The notes under the pieces: generated by a model
What the model was told of the DNA's origin: nothing
The model's input: only the letters and a program-made list of their open reading frames with translations
Database searches by the model: none
Shown here: positions 1-6,006 of the stretch, piece by piece
Numbering within the stretch: position 1 is the stretch's first letter
How the letters are laid out: each line of letters starts with the position of its first letter
Program-made: the position numbers and the translations under genes
Source of the DNA: Actinomycetota bacterium
GTDB lineage: Bacteria; Actinomycetota; Acidimicrobiia; Acidimicrobiales; JAMCPL01
Reading direction: 5' to 3'
NCBI GenBank assembly: GCA_023379725.1
Contig: JAMCPC010000016.1
Span: 1-9,359, forward strand
DNA length: 9,359 nucleotides

Positions 1-1
1 T

Positions 2-115
2 ACAGGCGATTATGATTTATATATGTCAGTTGTAGGTATATTATGTATTATAACGATATATGCTATAACCAGTTTTCTTGGATTACTGGTTTTTTGGATT
101 GTAGGTACTGAATAG
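2..115 (+). CDS. C-terminal end of a probable membrane protein (partial)
   Basis: An open frame runs from the window edge to TAG at 113-115, giving about 37 residues. It begins with polar residues TGDYDLY and continues with a long hydrophobic run rich in Val, Ile, Leu, Phe and Tyr, ending WIVGTE. This looks like one transmembrane helix with a very short tail. The beginning lies outside the window; alternatively the ATG at 23-25 would give a 30-residue single-helix protein, but no clear ribosome binding site precedes it. It ends 18 nt before the DUF302 gene, so the two could be co-transcribed. The region is AT-rich, which favours hydrophobic codons by chance, so the call is tentative and no family is recognised. 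Confidence 0.45.
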   Translation, partial: TGDYDLYMSVVGILCIITIYAITSFLGLLVFWIVGTE

Positions 116-133
116 AAGACAATAGGAGAAATT

Positions 134-511
134 ATGCAAGCTATTGAAGCAACGATGGCAACTACTCTGGAAAATGCCGAGGTAGCCGTGCGCAAGGCAC
201 TGGGAGATCATGGGTTTGGGGTGCTCACCGAGATAGACGTTGCCTACACACTAAAGGATAAAATTGGGATAGATCATGTACCGATGAAAATATTGGGTGC
301 CTGCAACCCAGTACTTGCACACAGAGCGCTTGAGGTAGATCCAGACGCTGCCTTGGTAATGCCATGTAATGTAGTTCTTGAAGAGGTAGAGCCGGGAAGA
401 ACTGTGATCAGGGCAGTGGACCCTCATAGTATTATCTCTGGTGAGGAGTTGAAGGAGCTGGCAGATGATGCCACAAATAAACTTACTGAAGCGCTAGCCG
501 ACCTCAATTGA
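134..511 (+). CDS. DUF302 domain protein
   Basis: This 125-residue protein matches the DUF302 family in length and core sequence. The core runs from about residue 25 to 85: GFGVLTEIDVAYTLKDKIG, then KILGACNPVLAHRALE, then VMPCNVVLEE. The Cys-Asn pairs at 57-58 and 78-79 belong to the most conserved parts of the family. The biochemical function of DUF302 is not established; it is a small soluble alpha/beta domain, and no signal peptide or membrane segment is seen here. The ATG at 134 is chosen because AGGAG lies at 124-128, 5 nt upstream; the in-frame ATG at 155 lacks such a site. It follows the possible membrane gene by 18 nt and converges with the sensor kinase gene. There is no evident functional link to the export cluster further right. 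Confidence 0.9.
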   Translation: MQAIEATMATTLENAEVAVRKALGDHGFGVLTEIDVAYTLKDKIGIDHVPMKILGACNPVLAHRALEVDPDAALVMPCNVVLEEVEPGRTVIRAVDPHSIISGEELKELADDATNKLTEALADLN

Positions 512-515
512 CATG

Positions 516-571
516 GAGCTCCCTGCAACACAGTAAGGTTGCCATAGTCGAGAATGCCGAGTTGGGAGCTC
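516..571. repeat. Inverted repeat in the convergent gap between the DUF302 and kinase genes
   Basis: GAGCTCCC at 516-523 is perfectly complementary to GGGAGCTC at 564-571. Between them GCAAC (525-529) can pair with GTTGC (538-542), so a branched structure is possible. The repeat begins 5 nt after the DUF302 stop, in the place where a terminator for two converging genes would sit. However, the loop is long and no T-run follows on either strand, so it is not a standard intrinsic terminator. The rest of the 140-bp gap (512-651) contains no gene that can be supported. Confidence 0.35.
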
Positions 572-651
572 AAATACTACAGCATCTGGACTTCACGATC
601 TGAGCCGCCTCATTTAATGGGCATGGAGAAGTAGTACCGGGATTGTAGATT

Positions 652-2082
652 TCAAGTAGGCTGAGTTGGAAAACCGATACTGACCCTAGCACCTATTGGT
701 ACAAGATTCTCAGCTCGTGCCCAACCGCTATGGGCTTCTACGATTGATTGCACTATAGCAAGACCGAGTCCGGTTCCCCCGTCGTTTCGGGCTCGACCAC
801 CATCTGGGCGGGCAAAACGATCGAATGCATGCGGTAGGAAATCGGGCGGGAACCCTGCACCCTGATCAGTTATCGCCACCACTACTTCATTGCCATTGGA
901 ATGGACATCTGCTACAAGCAATGAACCGCCAGGGGCAAATCGCAATGCATTATCTATCAGATTGTCTACAGCCCTGCGCACCAAATCGGGGTCGGCTAAG
1001 ACGGTTAGGTTGACTGCATCAGGACTTATATCGTCATGTAACTGAATATCCTTATTTTTTACCTCTGATCTATTTTGAACAGCAACAACTGCTTCTTTTA
1101 CTATCCTGCCTACATCTACAGGACGTTTATCTACTACCAAACGATGCTCATCGCTACTAGCCAAAAGCAATAGGTCACGTGCAATGCGTGACACTCGTTT
1201 ACTCTCGTCCAGCGCGTTATGTAATGACTCTCTCAAGTCTTCTATCGTACGTCCTGGTCTATTGGCCAACTCCAGCTCAGTCTGCAATATGGCTATAGGT
1301 GTTCTAATTTCATGACTTGCATCCGAAATAAAAGATTTCTGAGCAGCAAGTGCACTCTGCAATCGCTCAAGCAGATCGTTCATAGTATGGCCAAGCGCGG
1401 ATATCTCATCCTTGGTTTTTGGCACGGGTAATCGGGTACTACTATCATGTGACGATATCATATCGGCTTGAGCTCGCATGATCTCAACCGGTCTAAGTGC
1501 AAACTTAGCTAAAATCCAAGCCGCCAATCCTGCCAACAATGCTACAGGAGCCAAAAGCAGAAGTATCCCATCCAGTATACGCCGCTCGGTAACCGGACCA
1601 GTGCCCAAAGATATCCCCACCACCGCGACTCCATGGCTATATCCTTGACTATATATATCGGAAGTAACAGGATTAGCTAACAGCCGTGCCTCTCCGTGCA
1701 GGCTTGAGATGCTTACATTAGCAAATAATTGACCGGTAGCTGCTTTGGTCATCTGCTGTAACGACAGAAGCGGATGGGAACCCACAATACCGATGGAATT
1801 GACTACGGTTACCTCTTTGCCGTTTGTCTCCAGAAATTGCCCTATGGGTGGGCCATATCCACCACTTGGTAGCGTACGAGTAGGGAAATAGGCCAAATGG
1901 TTATCATCAAATTGATGAGTAAGCAACATGTGAACTACAAATGGCGCACGCCTTATCAGGCTTGCATCCACTGATGAATTTATACTATTATTAGTCTCTA
2001 CGACAAAGATATAACCAGCGATAAAAAATACAATAGCGGTAGCTATGGAAAACATTACGGCCAGCCGTAAACGTATTGACAT
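652..2082 (-). CDS. Two-component sensor histidine kinase (HAMP type)
   Basis: A 476-residue membrane kinase expected to autophosphorylate and pass phosphate to the adjacent response regulator. Segments in order: transmembrane helix at about 7-28; extracytoplasmic sensor region at about 29-168, with no recognised fold; second helix at about 172-195; HAMP linker at about 196-248; dimerisation/phosphoacceptor motif SHEIRTP with His257; N-box around 373-380 (DNLIDNAL); G1 box DQGAG at 406-410; F-box around 420-423; and G2 box GGTGLGLAI at 435-443. All catalytic boxes are intact. The ATG at 2080-2082 is the first start after an in-frame TGA and has no clear ribosome binding site. It lies 59 nt downstream of the regulator stop, so it is probably translated from the same transcript. 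The sensor region shows no metal-binding His/Cys cluster that would suggest the ligand. Confidence 0.95.
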   Translation of the reverse strand: MSIRLRLAVMFSIATAIVFFIAGYIFVVETNNSINSSVDASLIRRAPFVVHMLLTHQFDDNHLAYFPTRTLPSGGYGPPIGQFLETNGKEVTVVNSIGIVGSHPLLSLQQMTKAATGQLFANVSISSLHGEARLLANPVTSDIYSQGYSHGVAVVGISLGTGPVTERRILDGILLLLAPVALLAGLAAWILAKFALRPVEIMRAQADMISSHDSSTRLPVPKTKDEISALGHTMNDLLERLQSALAAQKSFISDASHEIRTPIAILQTELELANRPGRTIEDLRESLHNALDESKRVSRIARDLLLLASSDEHRLVVDKRPVDVGRIVKEAVVAVQNRSEVKNKDIQLHDDISPDAVNLTVLADPDLVRRAVDNLIDNALRFAPGGSLLVADVHSNGNEVVVAITDQGAGFPPDFLPHAFDRFARPDGGRARNDGGTGLGLAIVQSIVEAHSGWARAENLVPIGARVSIGFPTQPT

Positions 2083-2141
2083 ATTAGTAAGCCAAACCGC
2101 TCATTACCTGCTACTGTCCAATCCTGCAGCTATCCATGTCA

Positions 2142-2816
2142 TTACTGATCCCTTCGTAATCGATAGCCTATGCCTCGTACTGTCTCCAGGCTATTCTTTT
2201 TGAATGGTTTATCCACCTTACGGCGAAGATACGAAACGTATTGCTCTACGACATTGGATATTCCGTCGTACTCGAAGTCCCAAACGTGTTCAATTACCTG
2301 TGTACGGCTGAACACCTGACCGGGATTGCGCATAAGCAGCTCCAACAGTGCAAACTCTCTTGGACTCAGGTCTATCTCAGTGCTACCTCGCCATACCTGA
2401 TGGGTAGATGGGTCCAGCCGCAAATCATCTACTGCCAGCACTACGGGTCTCGGAACCTTGATCCTCCGTGTAAGTGCCCGTATTCTAGCCTCCAACTCGG
2501 CAAAGCTAAATGGCTTAGTGAGATAGTCATCGGCTCCGACATCCAAACCACGCACTCTTTCCTGTACTGGATCGACTGCAGTAAGCATAAGCACTGGCAT
2601 CCAACATCCATCCGCGCGCAACCGTTTACATACCTCAAAGCCATCCATACCGGGCAACATTACATCCAGCAATATCGTATCGTATGGGTTTTCAGAAGCA
2701 TACCAAAGTCCCTCAGGGCCATCGCTCGCTACATCTACGGCATATCCGTCCTCTTCCAGCCCCCTTTTTATCAGTGCCGCCATACGCACTTCGTCTTCCA
2801 CAACAAGTATCCTCAT
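2142..2816 (-). CDS. OmpR/PhoB-family response regulator
   Basis: A 224-residue regulator of standard length. The receiver domain (1-115) has the acidic pair Glu7-Asp8, phosphoacceptor Asp51 in LLDVMLPGMDG, Thr79 and Lys101 in the KPF motif. A winged-helix DNA-binding domain follows (about 125-222), with SPREFALLELLMRNPGQVFSR and the terminal TVRGIGYRLRR. It is first in a two-gene operon with the kinase. Its ATG at 2814-2816 has no Shine-Dalgarno sequence, but a TAAAAT hexamer ends 7 nt upstream, so the mRNA is probably leaderless. It is divergent from the export cluster and shares with it a palindromic operator containing OmpR-type 11-bp direct repeats. This suggests that it activates itself and the cluster. 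Confidence 0.96.
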   Translation of the reverse strand: MRILVVEDEVRMAALIKRGLEEDGYAVDVASDGPEGLWYASENPYDTILLDVMLPGMDGFEVCKRLRADGCWMPVLMLTAVDPVQERVRGLDVGADDYLTKPFSFAELEARIRALTRRIKVPRPVVLAVDDLRLDPSTHQVWRGSTEIDLSPREFALLELLMRNPGQVFSRTQVIEHVWDFEYDGISNVVEQYVSYLRRKVDKPFKKNSLETVRGIGYRLRRDQ

Positions 2817-2859
2817 CGTACTAATTTTAATCCAAGTATTATGTGAAAATGCTGAGAAC
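2816..2859 (-). promoter_or_regulatory. Predicted leaderless promoter of the regulator-kinase operon
   Basis: On the minus strand the left operator arm (2859-2840) is followed by a -10-like TAAAAT at 2829-2824. Seven bases later comes the regulator ATG (2816-2814). Transcription would begin at or next to the A of the ATG, and no ribosome binding site is present, which fits a leaderless mRNA. The -35 position falls inside the operator arm, as in PhoB-type activated promoters where the activator box replaces the -35 element. Confidence 0.55.
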
Positions 2860-2913
2860 CATATGTACGAAACCGCAGTTGGATGCAGAAGACGTTCTCA
2901 TGATTTTCACATA
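2840..2913. promoter_or_regulatory. Palindromic operator, two outward-facing OmpR-type boxes
   Basis: The arms 2840-2859 and 2894-2913 are inverted copies matching at 18 of 20 positions, separated by 34 bp. Read outward, each contains TTCTCA-N5-TTCACA: 2895-2900 and 2906-2911 on the plus strand, 2858-2853 and 2847-2842 on the minus strand. The 11-bp step, one helical turn, is the known geometry of OmpR/PhoB-family tandem half-sites. TTCACA is followed by TAAAAT after 11 nt (right) and 12 nt (left). The sites are probably bound by the adjacent response regulator; binding itself is inferred. Confidence 0.7.
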
Positions 2914-2940
2914 TTGACAACGTAAAATACCCAATAATTC
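2894..2940 (+). promoter_or_regulatory. Predicted promoter of the lipoprotein-transporter cluster
   Basis: Immediately after the right operator arm come TTGACA (2914-2919) and TAAAAT (2923-2928). Two readings are possible. In the first, the box stands in for the -35 and TAAAAT is the -10, mirroring the regulator promoter. In the second, TTGACA is a true -35 with a weak -10 near 2934-2940. Either way the box abuts the core promoter, the usual position for activation. The 5' leader to the ATG at 3012 would be roughly 65-77 nt. Confidence 0.5.
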
Positions 2941-3011
2941 ACCATACTGGCAGTAGGTGTGGCACTAAGCATCGTGAAGTAATAAGTGATTATTCGATAA
3001 AGGATTAAAGG

Positions 3012-3788
3012 ATGGACAGTTGCATGATTAACAGACAACCATTGAACAGACTAATGCACTCGAACAAACAGACAGGAGATTCTGCCCACGCTCCTGTGAA
3101 GGAGCGTGGATCTGGGCGTTACCTGTTTACAAAGAAGTTGGCTACAGTCGTTATTGTCCTATTTGGTGTGTCGCTATTATTGACAGCTTGCAGTAGCAAC
3201 ACCTCCACATCTCCAAATACAGAGAAAACCTCATCTTCTAAGGCTGCCACCTCAAGTAAGAACGGCACATCATCGTCCAATGCATCGTTTACAGCATACA
3301 GCAATTGCATGAAGCAACACGGCGTGAATTTTGGTGGATTTCACGGAGGAGGTTCCAGGCAGCCTGGCAGTGGAGGTGGTACATCAAGCGCCAGTGGTAG
3401 TGGTAGTGGAGGCACTGGAGCCAATAACGGCTATTTCCATAATTTGACCACCAATCCGGCGTTCAAAAAAGCAGAGGCGGCTTGCGCCGGCCTACGCCCC
3501 AAATACTCTTCAAACGGCTTTAGCCGTAACAGTGCCGCTGCAGAAAAGTTCGCTGCATATAGCAATTGTCTGAAGTTGCATGGAGTCAATCTACCTACAC
3601 CTACCAAAAAAACATCCGGCACCACTGGGTCCAGTACATCTACAGCACCAAGTAGTACTCCAGGCATCTCACCGCTTTCAAGCACGCTGAACTCCTCCAA
3701 CCCTACGGTAAAAGCCGCACTTGCAGCCTGTGCAAGCCTAAAACCTATTTTTTCACCTCCCGGTTCTACGGCGCAGACGGGATCTTGA
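3012..3788 (+). CDS. Cys-repeat lipoprotein, two YSNCMxxHGV-type domains
   Basis: A 258-residue secreted protein. Lys41-Lys42, a hydrophobic run (43-57) and lipobox LTAC with Cys60 mark a lipoprotein signal, so the mature protein should be lipid-anchored on the outer face of the membrane. A Ser/Thr-rich tether (61-92) leads into two related units. Unit 1 has FTAYSNCMKQHGVNF (93-107) and NPAFKKAEAACAGLRP (148-163). Unit 2 has FAAYSNCLKLHGVNL (180-194) and NPTVKAALAACASLKP (230-245). Each half-pair is separated by a Gly/Ser/Thr-rich loop. Both units keep a C-X3-H motif (Cys99/His103, Cys186/His190) and a second Cys (158, 240), suggesting a disulfide or a metal site. Proteins of this kind recur in Actinobacteria near MacAB-like transporters; their function is unknown to me. 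AAAGGA at 2999-3004 supports the ATG, but this leaves an unusual 40-residue stretch before the signal. The true start could be later. Confidence 0.85.
   Translation: MDSCMINRQPLNRLMHSNKQTGDSAHAPVKERGSGRYLFTKKLATVVIVLFGVSLLLTACSSNTSTSPNTEKTSSSKAATSSKNGTSSSNASFTAYSNCMKQHGVNFGGFHGGGSRQPGSGGGTSSASGSGSGGTGANNGYFHNLTTNPAFKKAEAACAGLRPKYSSNGFSRNSAAAEKFAAYSNCLKLHGVNLPTPTKKTSGTTGSSTSTAPSSTPGISPLSSTLNSSNPTVKAALAACASLKPIFSPPGSTAQTGS
3086..3109 (+). other. Strong stem-loop in the 5' part of the lipoprotein gene
   Basis: CCACGCTCCT (3086-3095) pairs perfectly with AGGAGCGTGG (3100-3109) around the tetraloop GTGA, which is of the GNRA type in RNA. The stem is 10 bp and GC-rich. It lies in codons 25-33, before the signal peptide, and it hides an AGGAG. 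A second AGGAG at 3074-3078 could compete for the same CTCCT. No T-run follows, so it is not an intrinsic terminator. Confidence 0.6.
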
Positions 3789-3823
3789 GCATAACAGCGT
3801 CAGTTTGAACATAGCAACGTCAG
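3785..3823 (+). repeat. 20-bp-period tandem repeat after the lipoprotein stop
   Basis: TTGAGCATAACAGCGTCAG (3785-3803) is repeated as TTGAACATAGCAACGTCAG (3805-3823), matching at 16 of 19 positions. The first copy contains the lipoprotein TGA stop (3786-3788). It lies in the 94-bp gap before the adaptor gene and could be an old local duplication or a pair of protein-binding sites. No terminator is seen in this gap. Confidence 0.6.
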
Positions 3824-3882
3824 GAAGCAGATACAAGCAATGACTTTAATGTTGAATCGGAAACAAGGATTAAGTGTAAAAA

Positions 3883-6006
3883 ATGAGAATCACGAATAAA
3901 TTAGTTAATTGGAGCAATAGCCACCTAAATAATCGTCGTAGCATAATAACATATATCGTCTTAATCCTAGCTATTGCAATTGTTGCTACATTAGGGCTTT
4001 CGTCAATCTATAGCCACTCCACATCAAGTTCCACAATCGCACGTACAGTGCATGTAACGCGTGGTACTGTCCTATCTACCGTAACGTCATCCGGCAATAT
4101 CAGTCCAGCCACATCTGTAGGAGTTAATTTTGCAACAGGTGGAATGCTGACAAATATATATGTAAGCGTAGGGCAACATGTCACAGCAGGAGAAGTTCTT
4201 GCAAAGGTAAACCCAGCGCAAGCTCAAGCCAATCTAGCCAGCGCAGAAGCTTCTCTGCAGGCTGCTCAGCAATCTCTTACTGACGCAGAGAATGGAGGAA
4301 CGTCATCACAGCTGGCACAGGAACAAGATACGATTACCTCAGACGAGGCACAGCTACAGGCAGATCAGCAGACATTAAGTAGTGCCCAGCAGTCCCTCTC
4401 GGCCGCCAATGCACAGTTGCAATCAGATGAGGCATTAAACTGCCCCCCTGCATCCACAGGAACAACTGGCGGCAGTACCGGCAACAGCACCGGTAATAGC
4501 TATACCGGAGCTGGCAGTGCTTCGAACGGTAGCAGTGGTGGCAACACGACATCCCCTACTGCAGTGACATCCGACATAGGGAACAATTTATCATTACCCC
4601 CTATCCCATCATCGACCTCTGCACCTACGGTAAATACCGGAGCAGCTACCGCTCTTATGACGACGAGCACTTCGCTCAATGGTACGGTCAATCCAAATGG
4701 AGTTTCGACGTCCTATTATTTCGAATATGGAACCAGTACCTCCTACGGTTCCAACACCAATACAGTTAGTGTAGGCTCTGGCAAGTCAAACATAAATGTA
4801 TCTTCTTCTGTCGGTGGCCTATCACCGGCAACTACCTATATTTACAGGTTGGTCGCCAGTAACTCCCTAGGTACCAGTTACAGTTCACCACAGTACTTCA
4901 CCACAGCAACGTCGAGTTGCACGGTCGATCAACAAAATATCGCTACCGACGAGCAGAATATTCAACACGACGAATCGTTGGTCAGCCAGCAGGAAAACAG
5001 TATTAATGCAGCTCAATCAACTACCTCTACCGATCCTGCGACTATAGCACAAGACCAGGCGGTGGTCACGCAGGATAATCTCACCGTCGAATCGGATACT
5101 CAAGCTTTAGCGGATACGACACTGACCGCACCGATCAGTGGAACCATAACAGCTATTAACTACTCGGTAGGACAGACAGTCTCTGGTGGCAGCAACTCTT
5201 CATTGGCAGCAAGTTCATCGTCAAGTAGTACCAGTTCTTCCTCATCGGGTGGTGGCGGAGCGGGGGCGAGTAGCGGAGTGGGGGCTGGAAATTCTGGTAC
5301 AGGTGGTGGAGGTAGTGGAGTGGGGGCGAGTAGCGGAGTGGGGGCTGGAAATTCTGGTACAGGTGGTGGAGGTAGTGGAGTGGGGGCGAGTAGCGGAGGA
5401 ACAACGTCGTCAAGTAGCTCATCTTCTTTCATGGTTATCGAGAATCTCAATCAATTAGAGGTGATAGCAGGCTTTCCAGAAGCAAATGCCACCTCAATTG
5501 CAGTCGGCCAACCGGCCACCATTACGTTTCCGGCAGAGCCCAACACGGACATTGCAGGGAAGGTAATATTCGTCTCTCCTACCTCCACCATAGTAAGCAA
5601 CGTAGTTACATACGATGTAACTATTGCCCTGAACAATGCCCCGGCCACCATCAAGGACGGCATGACGGCAGATGTCAGCGTGGTAGTGGCAAGCGCATCC
5701 AACACACTTGAGGTGCCCAATGCCGCTATATCTACCGTAGGCCCATTGAGTACTGTTACCACTATACAGGATGGCAAACAGGCAACTGTAAGGGTTACTA
5801 CCGGTATTGCTGGTACAGCCGATACGCAGATACTAAGTGGCGTACATAGCGGAGAGGTTCTTGTAGAACACTCAGCATCAGTTCCTGCCACGACATCTGC
5901 CACACCCACGGCCGGAGCAGCCAGGGGTTTCGGAGGTGGCGGTTTCGGAGGTGGCGGTTTCGGAGGTGGCGGTTTCGGAGGTGGCGGTTTCGGAGGTGGC
6001 GGTTGA
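3883..6006 (+). CDS. MacA/HlyD-type efflux adaptor with fibronectin-like insertion
   Basis: A 707-residue membrane-anchored adaptor, far longer than the usual 350-450 residues. In order: transmembrane anchor (about 20-42); first lipoyl half (about 55-110, with GGMLTNIYVSVGQHVTAGEVLAKV); Gln/Ala-rich coiled-coil helix (111-182); Ser/Gly/Thr linker; fibronectin-III-like domain (about 243-334, with NPNG, YYFEYGTSTSYGS and GLSPATTYIYRLVASNSLGT); returning helix (about 340-405); second lipoyl half (TAPISGTITAINYSVGQTV, 415-433); Ser/Gly insert (about 425-515) containing perfect 20-residue repeats; beta-barrel and membrane-proximal region (516-660); glycine tail with five GFGGG units. The only cysteines, 187 and 346, flank the inserted domain. 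The adaptor should link the ABC permease to an extracytoplasmic substrate or the wall. AAGGA at 3864-3868 lies 14 nt before the ATG, a rather long spacing. The stop overlaps the ATPase start. Confidence 0.9.
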   Translation: MRITNKLVNWSNSHLNNRRSIITYIVLILAIAIVATLGLSSIYSHSTSSSTIARTVHVTRGTVLSTVTSSGNISPATSVGVNFATGGMLTNIYVSVGQHVTAGEVLAKVNPAQAQANLASAEASLQAAQQSLTDAENGGTSSQLAQEQDTITSDEAQLQADQQTLSSAQQSLSAANAQLQSDEALNCPPASTGTTGGSTGNSTGNSYTGAGSASNGSSGGNTTSPTAVTSDIGNNLSLPPIPSSTSAPTVNTGAATALMTTSTSLNGTVNPNGVSTSYYFEYGTSTSYGSNTNTVSVGSGKSNINVSSSVGGLSPATTYIYRLVASNSLGTSYSSPQYFTTATSSCTVDQQNIATDEQNIQHDESLVSQQENSINAAQSTTSTDPATIAQDQAVVTQDNLTVESDTQALADTTLTAPISGTITAINYSVGQTVSGGSNSSLAASSSSSSTSSSSSGGGGAGASSGVGAGNSGTGGGGSGVGASSGVGAGNSGTGGGGSGVGASSGGTTSSSSSSSFMVIENLNQLEVIAGFPEANATSIAVGQPATITFPAEPNTDIAGKVIFVSPTSTIVSNVVTYDVTIALNNAPATIKDGMTADVSVVVASASNTLEVPNAAISTVGPLSTVTTIQDGKQATVRVTTGIAGTADTQILSGVHSGEVLVEHSASVPATTSATPTAGAARGFGGGGFGGGGFGGGGFGGGGFGGGG
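5262..5398 (+). repeat. 60-bp perfect tandem repeat inside the adaptor gene
   Basis: The sequence repeats exactly with a 60-bp period: 5262-5338 equals 5322-5398, about 2.3 copies. The unit encodes 20 residues, GVGASSGVGAGNSGTGGGGS. It lies in the loop between the second lipoyl half and the beta-barrel. Because 60 is a multiple of three, gain or loss of a unit keeps the frame. Perfect identity, including at third codon positions, points to recent duplication. Confidence 0.95.
5926..6000 (+). repeat. 15-bp perfect tandem repeat, five copies, coding GFGGG
   Basis: Five identical copies of GGTTTCGGAGGTGGC end 3 nt before the adaptor stop codon and form its glycine-rich C-terminus. Every copy contains GGAGGTG, a 7-nt match to the Shine-Dalgarno consensus. 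The last copy serves as the ribosome binding site of the next gene. Copy-number change would be in frame. Confidence 0.97.
5992..6005 (+). promoter_or_regulatory. Ribosome binding site and TTG start of the ATPase gene
   Basis: GGAGG at 5992-5996 is 6 nt before TTG at 6003-6005, and this TTG overlaps the adaptor stop TGA (6004-6006). The spacing is optimal and the overlap suggests translational coupling. The alternatives, GTG at 6066 and ATG at 6093, lack such a site, and the ATG would remove the conserved first strand of the ATPase. Confidence 0.75.

Noticed and set aside
67..95. Hairpin AACCAGT/ACTGGTT followed by TTTT, resembling an intrinsic terminator
   Set aside because: The stem has only three G-C pairs, the loop is 11 nt, the T-run is short, and it lies inside the open membrane-like frame that ends at 115.
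30..107. Direct repeat TTGTAGGTA at 30-38 and 99-107
   Set aside because: Nine bases in AT-rich sequence, with no associated promoter or insertion signature.
2241..2846. 201-codon plus-strand frame opposite the response regulator
   Set aside because: It is fully antisense to a clear OmpR-family gene, has no family features, and arises from the codon structure of the opposite strand.
2991..3000. TATTCGATAA shared by 2991-3000 and 8179-8188, both upstream of cluster genes
   Set aside because: A single 10-mer match in AT-rich leaders at different distances from the starts is compatible with chance.
5156..5458. Several repetitive frames on both strands over the Ser/Gly insert of the adaptor
   Set aside because: They are translations of the 60-bp repeat in other frames; the adaptor frame has conserved domains on both sides.
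5451..5909. 152-codon minus-strand frame
   Set aside because: Antisense to the adaptor beta-barrel region, with no ribosome binding site or recognisable domain.
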